64,000 nt of DNA from Polyodon spathula (lineage: Eukaryota > Chordata > Actinopteri > Acipenseriformes > Polyodontidae). The translations under genes were made by a program, and so were the position numbers. Under the pieces are notes generated by a model. It did not search any database. It was not told the DNA's origin and worked only from the letters and a program-made list of their open reading frames with translations. The DNA is taken from assembly GCF_017654505.1 (NCBI RefSeq), contig NC_054559.1, positions 18,055,325 through 18,119,324 of the forward strand, in the 5' to 3' direction. The first letter of the stretch is position 1, and each line of letters begins with the position of its first letter. Below are positions 49,641-58,849 of this stretch, piece by piece.

Positions 49641-49979
49641 CTGTTTATACAGGTGTGTGTGTGTATAGCTGTTTATACAGGTGTGTGTGTACATGAAGAT
49701 CTCACAGATGTTTTTTTTTTTCAATGTAGTTTTCATGGCAACATCGAATATGTCAGCTGATCTAGCCTGGGCTCTGTGTGTCTATTGCGGGCAACTAGAC
49801 CTGAAGAGCTCATAGAACATAAACAGAAAATATCAATAAGTTTTAAAAAAAAAACATAAGGCAATTGAGTTAATTCAATTGCAAAAATCCTTTGTATCGT
49901 TCTCATTCTGGGCCACTTCCGAGGGTGTGTGCCGAGTTCCGAGTTCCGAGTTCCGAGTTCCGAGGACGGGGGTGATGAT

Positions 49980-50036
<57 letters not shown>

Positions 50037-52302
50037 TATCACAACGTGTGGTTCTCTTCCTGTGTGTGTGTTGGGTTGTCAGCTCCATCCTCCTTCGCTC
50101 AGGTATCAAACGAGGGAATCATGACGTAAACGACATCCAGCTGGAGTTCACCAAGCTCAACGTGTACTTGAAGAACCGGGCCGGAGTCTACCACCTCTTC
50201 ACAAACGTGGGAATCCTGGTTCTCTTCCTGCATGACGTAAACGACATCCAGCTGGAGTTCACCAAGCTCAACGTGTACTTGAAGAACCGGGCCGGAGTCT
50301 ACCACCTCTTCAACGACCTGGTCTCCAACCTGGGCTGTGTGAGCTTCGGCACCACCTGGTGAGTCTCCAACCTGGGCTGTGTGAGCTTCGGCACCACCTG
50401 GTGAGTCTCCAACCTGGGCTGTGTGAGCTTCGGCACCACCTGGTGAGTCTCCAACCTGGGCTGTGTGAGCTTCGGCACCACCTGGTGAGTCTCCAACCTG
50501 GGCTGTGTGAGCTTCGGCACCACCTGGTGAGTCTCCAACCTGGGCTGTGTGAGCTTCGGCACCACCTGGTGAGTCTCCAACCTGGGCTGTGTGAGCTTCG
50601 GCACCACCTGGTGAGTCTCCAACCTGGGCTGTGTGAGCTTCGGCACCACCTGGTGCAGGGTCCTCGGTTTACTCAGCAGTGCAACTTACCTTAGATAACC
50701 AGTAGGAGTCACTGTATTGCTATGATGGGTAAATGGAGCCTGGACAACTATAGAAATAATCACCAGAGACTTGAAAGAAAGCTGCTTCGTGTAACCGTTA
50801 CATTAGAAAATTGACTTCATCTTTTCAGATTTAGACTTCTACACAGGGTTTGCTGGCCATTAAGGGTCTATGAGGGCCTCTCTCTCTCTCTCTGTCTGTA
50901 TGACTCTGTCTGTGTTCCTGTCGTAGGTTCTGGTGTCGACTTTACTGGTTCCCTCTTAAAGTCCTCTATGCTACCTGTGTCTCCAGCCTGCAGTCTGTTC
51001 CCAATATCCCTTTCTACTTTTTCTTCAACACTCTGCTGTTTGCGCTCACCCTGATGAACATCTATTGGTTTCTGGTGAGTAGACCCGCTGGATTGCCCGC
51101 AGCCTCGCTCCCGACCCACTCAAACGAGCTGGAACGAGACACATTCATGCAGCTTTACCGCTTTACGCCTCTATTTTTTTCAACAAACTTTTTCTCTTTT
51201 CTTTTTCATCCTTTCTGTTTTACAAGCATTCATCTCTGAAACTAAGAATTGACAATTAATAAAGAATTTTTTTTTTTTTTTTTACTGTGGAGATAACTAT
51301 AAGCTATAGTATACTGCGGTACACACTATTAGAATTCAAATCTATTTATTTAACCAGGATGTACTCCTTGAGATAGACATTTCCTTTGCAAGGGGGTCCT
51401 GGCAAGAAATAACCTTTTAAAATAATGGCAATAAGAAGAGAGAAATCGTTCAAACAGGACAAAAAACAAAAAACAAAACCTTAAAACAATCAAAAACAGT
51501 ACAAAAAAAACTAAAGCATACCCATTAGAATCATTCTGGTTTTTTATGATCCTGTTCAGAGTCAGTATTTACAGGGTTTGCTTTCTGGTCAGGTTTGAAA
51601 TACATATTTATCAGCAGTTTAAAAAGGAATTGTCAAGTTTTTATGTTTGAAGGAAATTAATTCCAAAGACGAGATGCCTGGTAGACAATGGCACGTTGGC
51701 CCGTATTCAAACCCTAGTGCCTCCCCTGTTTACTCTTGCTCCCCCCTCTCTCCAGTACATTGTGCTGTTCGTGGTAAAGGTGCTGACAGGGCAGATGACG
51801 GAAGTGAACGATGTCCGGGAGTACGATATTGAGGACAGCAAGGAGACAGCTCTGCACAAGAAGCAACCCGACCGACCGCATCACAACTCCTGGAAAGAAC
51901 GGTAAAGGCCTTACGTTCCTTTAATCCGACGCACGCACTGTCGATTCCGCTCCCTGTTCCCCCACATGGGAATGAATACCTCCCTCACAAGGGAGTGACT
52001 CTAACAGGGTGGGGGCTGATAAAGGGGTAACAATGGCAAAGAGACTAAAGAGTCTTGGAAATGTTTTTTTTTTTTTTTTTTTTTTTTTTGGTAATAGCAT
52101 TAGTAGTATTAGGAATAGTAATGTTCAGCAGTTGTTTGAATGTGTCGGTATGATTTTGTTTTATTTTAGGACGTGCTTGAAGAACGGCACTGCGAAGGAC
52201 AAGCGCTTGAAGAACGGCATTGTGAAGGACAAGCGCTTGAAGAACGGCATTGTGAAGGACAAGCGCTTGAAGAACGGCATTATGAAGGACAAGTGCTTGT
52301 AA
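45156..52302 (+). CDS. cers1: Ceramide synthase 1 (exon 4 rearranged)
   Basis: ER membrane N-acyltransferase; mammalian CERS1 makes C18 ceramide. Exons: 45156-45413, 47782-47941, 48531-48711, about 50106-50358 (disturbed), 50927-51074, 51756-51901, 52170-52302. Matches to human include VEPMPGYADLI, KMPESVWKLLFY, WSYSVYLLF, AYLIQGSFYGHAIYATL, the Lag1 catalytic motif LLHHVIT, HDVNDIQLEFTKLN, WFPLKVLYAT, IPFYFFFNTL, MNIYWFL and VVKVLTGQMTEVNDVREYD. There is no Hox-like domain, as expected for CERS1. Exon 4 carries a 111-bp in-frame duplication and a broken 5' part. Spliced at the natural-looking acceptor (50105/50106), it shifts frame and stops. An alternative acceptor near 50080 keeps the frame but replaces the YHNVGILVLFLHD start. 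The tail holds four copies of a LKNGIVKDKR unit, where human has one. Confidence 0.9.
45910..46160 (-). repeat. Dispersed SINE-like repeat (CERS1 intron 1)
   Basis: Reverse complement of the block at 42965-43175 (GGCTCAGCTCACCGCTACCA, AAGACGAACACACGCTGTCC, CTTCTTTTCACACTGCAGG). This copy is more complete. Confidence 0.7.
48290..48420 (+). repeat. Dispersed MITE-like repeat, copy 3
   Basis: GGCATAGGTAAGTATTGTAA and GTAAACCATGGGAAAAGTGC match the family at 848-1016 and 9105-9228. It lies in CERS1 intron 2. Confidence 0.5.
48779..49691. repeat. TG-rich minisatellite (CERS1 intron 3)
   Basis: About 30 units of a 24-40 bp motif, TAGCTGTTTATACAGG followed by a TG run of variable length. The constant part is well conserved while TG length varies widely. 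Open frames through it are artefacts of the repeat. Confidence 0.97.
49930..49962. repeat. Short 7-bp tandem repeat
   Basis: Four copies of GAGTTCC, lying just before the GT array in CERS1 intron 3. Confidence 0.9.
49979..50035. repeat. GT dinucleotide microsatellite
   Basis: About 28 GT units ending directly at a stray fragment of CERS1 exon 4 (GTATCACAACGTG). Confidence 0.95.
50120..50310 (+). repeat. 111-bp in-frame tandem duplication in CERS1 exon 4
   Basis: The block starting CATGACGTAAACGACATCC at 50120 recurs identically from 50231, with a 111-bp offset (37 codons). It duplicates the HDVNDIQLEFTKLNVYLKNR coding stretch. Confidence 0.95.
50317..50652 (+). repeat. 42-bp minisatellite duplicating the CERS1 exon 4 splice donor
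   Basis: Eight 42-bp units. The first is the coding end of exon 4. GTGAGT donors follow at 50359, 50401, 50443, 50485, 50527, 50569 and 50611. The eighth position (50653) reads GTGCAG. Each unit ends GGCACCACCTG. Confidence 0.97.
52174..52299 (+). repeat. 30-bp coding tandem repeat in the last CERS1 exon
   Basis: Four units encoding LKNGxxKDKR, with only a few substitutions between them (T/I, A/V/M, last R to C). Confidence 0.95.
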
Positions 52303-52821
52303 CGGCCCCTGTAGCACCACCTTGTGGCAGGGAGCTGCACTGCAAGCCCAGAAGATCACCCTGCTCTGTATCCAAGTCAATGTAAATATGCTTTGCAGAA
52401 ATTTTTTTTTCAAATTGCACTGTAAAAAGTCTTAGTTTGTTTGATTTGATTTTCTCATTTTCTCCTTCAAACCCGAGTGAAATTGAGTGCGGGATCAATC
52501 GGGGAAAAAAAAAACAAAAACATTTGGAAGCAGTAATGTCAATTCACCAGCCCTTTGTGCATGAATCGGGCTCAGGTCACAAGTGAATTGAGTTTGCTGG
52601 TCTCAGCCAAGCCCTGCGCTGGATGTTACAAAGCCACAGGCACAGTTCGGCACAGCTGGCAGCCTTTTCTAGTACTGAGAGACCCGGGACTTGACGTTAG
52701 GCAGGGTAGAGGCGCGCTAACTGGCAGAGCCGCGAGGAGACAGCCCTATAGCGCCTGCCTGCCGGCTCCATATACCTGGCTGAATCTAGTGCCACTGTCT
52801 CTGTCTTAATCCTACAAAAAG

Positions 52822-52827
52822 AATAAA
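52822..52827 (+). terminator. Polyadenylation signal of CERS1
   Basis: AATAAA lies 520 bases after the CERS1 stop. Further AATAAA signals near 55507 and 55553 could serve a longer 3' UTR. Confidence 0.5.
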
Positions 52828-55800
52828 GAAAACAGGGCTTACACTGCTTCTGTGTGTAAGTGAAGTGGGTGACACGTCTTAAGGTAACCCTGTTTAAGGA
52901 AGGGAGAGGGGTAATATGACGCTCTTCAGTGACATCACTTTCCCTCCACTGTACATGAAATCAAATATAGAATTCACAAAATCACATTAAAAAACACTTC
53001 TTAAATACTGTGTATCTTACTTGCAAACTCCAGATACCTTTTAGTAAAGCTACAGAGAGTACTGTACCTGTTTGAGATGGATCAGCTCTGCATAGATAGG
53101 AGTGGTAGGCATTCTGTATACTTTTTAATGGAACTGATCTTTGGAGCTTTCTGGTACCCAAAATTGGTGTGCGGAAGCCTCCTCTTTATTGGATTCAGAA
53201 GAGCCTGGGATCAGGTCTGGAGACGAGTGTGGAGACACAGCTCTTATTGTGAAGCTCAAGCAAGGCTTTAGCAAGCCCTGCTGTCTGTACTGGACATCCT
53301 GCAGGTGGAATTACAGCAAGCTGAACAACTGAGCTCAGCTGATGCCACAACCAGTAGGCTGTCTGGTCAAACAGCATCTTGGGAATCCACGCTTGACTGA
53401 ACATTCCTCGATTCTTTTAAGAAAGACTTTTGCTCTCCGGCTTCTTCACAATGAATCCTCTTGAGATTTGAACTGAGCTGAACGTCGTGAAGTTAATGCA
53501 GATTTCTCCAGAGGCAGGACAGCTCTGAATGATCTCGCTGTTTTTAACCAACTACACAGTATTGCACGCAGCTGTTCATATCTTGCTGTTCGCTTGTCAG
53601 AGGATTCTATTCTTTTGCACGGTGAACATGTTTTTGAGCAAATGCCCGCAGCAATCCGACACCCGTGTTGAGCGTTTCTTGAGAGTGTTTTTGTGCCTCT
53701 TCAAAACCTTTCTCTGTTAATGTTAAAGTCCCCTCATTCCACAAACTGGGTTCAAATGCATTTTCTTGTTGCAATTAGTAAAGCGCTTAATTTATTTTAA
53801 CTGTAGAGTTTCTGCAAATGTAAAACTCAAAGCTCTTTATTGATTTAGTTTTTTTTATGGTTAAATATAACTTATGATGGAAGTGATAAATTCTGCAGAA
53901 GTTAGAATACACACCAAGTTTCGCTGTACATTTCATAGCATGGGTTGCAGTGATGTAGGAATTATCTCCGAAATTGAACTTTGTTCTGGTGATCTAAGAA
54001 GTTTTGCTGTTAATCAGAAGTCCCTTCATAATGTATTAACTGGTCCATTACAATCAGTAACTGCCCACACACCATCTTGGTATTTAAAAAAAAGTGATAC
54101 AATATTAGAGAGACACACTGCAATGCCCAAGGATGAATTAACATATATGTAACACCTTACAGTGCATGTGAATTATGTTAATTCTTTTATTTCACACTGA
54201 TCAGAGTTGGGTTTGGAATATACGCGTAAAGTCTCTTTAGTATGTGTGGTTGTAGATTTTATGTAATCCTTTTTTGTCTTTTTGTTCTCTAACCTTTTAT
54301 AAATATAGTATTTACTGTAGAGCTGGTTTTAAAACACAGATGAGAGCTGATCTGAGATTACGTAAAGTAACAGCTAGCTCAAGATTCGTGCCGATCGGGG
54401 TCAGAGAGCATACGGTTTAAGATCCTGTTGAAGTTCTTTTTTTTTAGCTTGAAAAATTAGCATTTTGGGGAAAATAGCAATAGCAAACGAGTAAATGATG
54501 GGTTGTTTTTTATGGTAGAATCTTTTATTCATGAGATTTGTATCCCACTCAGCACTGAATGTTTTTTTTTTTTTTTTTTTTTTGTTTGTTTGTCTGTGGA
54601 AAGCATGCACAATGGCTACAGTAACAGAGACCCGTCATTAGTAAATATACAGCTGTTTTCTTGTGACAAGCCTGCCAATGCAGTTTGAGCTAAAACTGTT
54701 AGCTTATGACAGCAAAAAAAGGACTAGGCAAATACACCTTGAGACCCCAAGAGGGCGCCGTAATGCTCGAGGCCATAATGGACATGTTTATTAATTAGTG
54801 TTCAGGGTGAAAAAAAAAACACAAATTTAATCTCAATGAATATTACTCCACATTTGCATCACCGACCAAAAGTATCAATATTTTCAACAAACATTTTTTT
54901 TTTTTTTTTTTTTTTCATTTCTTAGATTTTGTATTTAAAGTTTGTGGTTGGTGTCTGGACAGTGTTATCCCAGATCTAGTTTACATGCGAAACGTTTTGC
55001 AGCTATGTAGTTCTTAAGCTACCTGGGTACAATACTGTAACTGAGTTCCTGCAAGTCGTTGCGTGTGCCTGTCTGGTATACCAGGATCCTGTTTCTTGCT
55101 GGCATCGTCGTTTTCTTTCAGTGCTGTTGAACTGGTGGGGAACTCAACATTCGTGAGCCTGAAACAGTAGGGGTCTGATGCAGTGCGAGCGACTGACTTC
55201 AGCAGTGTCTATGCAGCCTAGATTGCATAAAAATATATATTTTTTAATCTGTTCTGTTTCCTAGTAGTATCAAATTTAATTGCAGAAAATGAATCTGCAC
55301 ATTTGCTGATTTTTTTTCTGGTACTTTTTGATCTGTAGTTTCCATTGGACCCCAAATCAAGTGTTTGCATATATCCAAACATAGATTTGAACCCATCACC
55401 CCTCTCCTCGTACCAGACGAGAAACGTTGAACCCCAATTCTTCTAATTCCGCATGCATGTTCAGTGGCTGTAAAAAACATGTCTAAGAAATGTGTATTTC
55501 TTTTGTAATAAAATGTAAATATTTAAACCACAGAAGTGTTATCTGTTCACAAGAATAAAAGCTTCTTTTTTAAAAATGTATTCTCACTGTTTACAGTATG
55601 TTGCATCAACTCAAGATCCAGGGCTACAGCGTTTCAACAAATAAATTTATTTCTTGTTCTCCCAACTTTCAAGGTTTTTTTTTTCTTCTGATCACCTATA
55701 ACACAATGATTCAGAGTAGGGCGAGAGAGAGAGCGAGCCATGGAAAACCAAAATAATAATAAAAATAATAATTACAAGCTTCAATAAATAAAAGCAGCAA

Positions 55801-56487
55801 AGTACCAGCTCTTATTTCCCTGTAAGAGAATTCATTTCCTTTTCAAATGTCACGTTTTACTTAATTTCTAATTGAATCTCCTATTGGAAGTGGCACATCT
55901 TTTTAGTTTTGAGCACAGATGCACGTAGTGACCCAGGCTTCGCTTGTGTTGCATTACAGCTCATTTAACCCCCAATTAGCATTAAGCGCTCTAATTAGGC
56001 AAGACAGGCCTGGTCAGGGTCTGTGAAACTAAAAACAAGAATCCCAGTGAAAAACAGTGAGTTTGGAAAAATAATTATCAAGATATTAAAAACTATTAAT
56101 AGAGTCTGGCATAACGCGTACGAAACACTTTCCTGACAAGTGCATGTAGTCTAAGTCTATTACTGGAACCATGTTTTATAGTGTGACTAGCACTATAATA
56201 CCGTTGTGTTGTGACAATGCAAGGCATGTGAGCATTACAGCACCTCGCAAAGTAAAACAAACCCTCTGAGTGCTGGAACGGAGAGGCTTGCCATGTAACA
56301 GCACCATCAAGACGTTAGAAGCGTCTGTGGTTTTAGTTTCAGCACCATGCCAGCTCCTTGCTTTGACTTCCAGTACTGAAAGTGGTGTCCGGATGAGTTT
56401 AGCAATGTGTCCCTCCTGAAACACTGTTCTGGCTTTTGCAGACATCTCTGAACCATCAAAAACACACCAATATCGTTTCCTACACTT

Positions 56488-56493
56488 TTTATT
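56488..56493 (-). terminator. Possible polyadenylation signal of NCLN
   Basis: TTTATT on the plus strand (AATAAA on the minus) lies about 670 bases beyond the NCLN stop codon. It is the nearest clear signal. Confidence 0.35.
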
Positions 56494-57161
56494 GGCAGTT
56501 GTCATAAACCGTGTCATTTACCTGCCCATGAGTAAGTATACACAGAGATTCCAGTGCTTACTTACTGGTAGGGGTGTGGGAGTATTTGTTTTAATGTATG
56601 CTTGTATTTATAATTGTTTTCCTCCACTATCCTAAATCTCATTGGGACCATCGCCCATTCTCCCATTTTATCCAGATAAACTTTTCCAAAGCTCTGTGCT
56701 GAAAGAGGTGCAGCAGAATGCGTTGGGATGAGTGAATATTAACCCCACCAAACACAGAGCTTTGGTACGATCCTGTACCCGACGTACTGTTTTAACTGAA
56801 ATCGGGATAGCTCATATAGCTAAACGGAAGGGGAAACCAGTAGGGCAAACAATGGCAAACAAACTTGGGGCACACCTGAGGTAATTGATTTACATGTATA
56901 CCTTGAAAAATGAAACTCACACACACACTGTAGCTTCCATGCAGGGTGTGGATAACCTTGATAAAGGTATATTGACTTTGCAGAGAGAAAGACAGGGCTT
57001 GGTCTTTCAACCTACTGATCCTGCAAAGGGGTAGCGGCTTTAGGCTCAGTTGAAATTTTGTAGGGAGAATTCCAATATATATATTTTAGGGTTTGTTTTC
57101 TTTTTTGGTTGCTCATGATTTTTCCCAAAACACACAAGGAGTAAAAAGTCTTATAAAAAGT

Positions 57162-58814
57162 TTAATGCTGCTTAGTCTTGGGCTGAGTCACCTTCCGTAC
57201 CAGACTGTAGAGAAGCCCAAAGTTCTGAAAAAGAATGCAGAGACGGGGAAATTAGAAAGGGACAGCCGTAACAAACAGAACATTTTCATTCCAACCCCAG
57301 GCCTGCCGTAACTCAACGTCACAATGACAAGCCCTCTCCCTCACGTTAAAAAACTTACCTGGATTGCTAAATACATCACCCCCAGATAGACTGCTATGCA
57401 AAGTGCAAGTAGCAGATCAAAGATAGCAGGCTTCACTCTAGAAAAATACAATAAAAACGTTTGTCAATGCAAGGCCGATCTGATGTTCGGGAAGTCTATT
57501 CTCTAAAAGCAGCTAGAGGTTCGTTTCAAGCGTATATAAAAGCATTCTTTTTAAATAGAAACCGATTTACCTGTATGCATTCATGGCCTGCTTCAGCTGA
57601 TCATAGAAGACAAATTCTGGATCTCTGGAAGAAAGACGAAATAAACACTTAAAATCAGTTACACAACCACACCAGCATCAGCCTGCATGTAAATCCAGCA
57701 GCACAGACGCTGCGTAGAGTCCTGCGCGTTACCTCTTGTCCGCCTTGACGTAGTGGCGCTTGACATCCTTGAGGTATCGGTTCAGGTAGTACTCCAGCGT
57801 GCTGACCACAGGGCTCTCCTTGTCAACGAGCTGCGCTGCCCGGGGCTGACAGGTCAACCAGTCAAGCACAGAAGACAGCTGTTCTTCCTGCACTTGCTGA
57901 GGGGGACAGGGGACAGGGACGGGACAGCCTGTCAACACCATTACCACTACAGACCTGGCTTAAACATCACCCGGTCACGTGATTTTTATGGTATGAGGAA
58001 GGCAGTTCAGTCCTGGCAATTCGAATTCTATTGATTCTAAATTTTTTTAAAAAGAAAAAAGTTCAAAGCCAAGCAAAGCCGTTGTCTTGCTCTCATCTCT
58101 GGGACCCCTCTTCTCTTGATCAGATCTCCACCATCTCTTGGTCATTAAACTCCTGGAGGGAGTCTGCACTAGTTGTGTGTGTGTGCGTTTCCTCCTTTAC
58201 CACAGGAAGGATGATAACTAATCTAATCAATAAACAGGAACGGGATGATAACTAATCTAATCAATAAACAGGAACGGGATGATAACTAATCTAATCAATA
58301 AACAGGAACGGGATGAGGTGAGCGTTACTGCAGATGCTTACCATTTGTTCGGTAAAGATCTGCAGGTCCCCTGGGGCACCCTGGGAAGAGAAGAACACAA
58401 GGCGGGGTTTTAAGGGATCCTGAACCTTTCAGGTTTGTGAATTAAAGTCTGTTCTACTTTGTTATACTTTAATTACCATTTTGCCACCCATTATACGCTG
58501 AAGCGCATTTTAACCGACTAAATTGCTAATTGCAATTTTAATCAATGATGTGCTGGAATGGATTAAAAGGGAATGGCATTTGGGGCCGGGGGAGGGGGGA
58601 GTTTAAAATGGAAATAGCATAAACAGGACAGACCTTTTCTGTGAGGCTATAGATGACTCTAGCCAGTGCCTCTGCTATGATTTTAGTATTACGGCTGAGA
58701 GTTTGCAGATCCACCTGGGTCCTGAATAAGAAAAAAAAAAGAGACACCTTTATTCGAATCAGTTAATAACAATAAAAATAAAGGAACAGTGGACGATAAC
58801 AGGACGGAAATATC

Positions 58815-58849
<35 letters not shown>

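Larger units (their letters stand above)
52303..57161. other. CERS1-NCLN intergenic region and 3' UTRs
   Basis: The two genes converge on this 4.9 kb. It holds poly-A signals for both, several A/T homopolymers and no recognised exon. A GDF1-type TGF-beta coding exon, which follows CERS1 in mammals, was looked for and not found. Confidence 0.55.

Noticed and set aside
49214..49760. Long open frames of Cys/Val/Tyr repeats
   Set aside because: They are translations of the TG-rich minisatellite in CERS1 intron 3.
50317..50652. Regular 42-bp repeats that look like a CRISPR array
   Set aside because: There are no spacers: the whole unit repeats. It is a minisatellite of a vertebrate exon end.
53874..54152. 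92-residue open frame downstream of CERS1
   Set aside because: It was checked as a possible GDF1 remnant; there is no cysteine-knot pattern and AT-rich codons suggest 3' UTR.
56176..56517. 113-residue open frame on the minus strand
   Set aside because: It resembles no family I know, lies in the expected NCLN 3' UTR and has no splice or conservation support visible.
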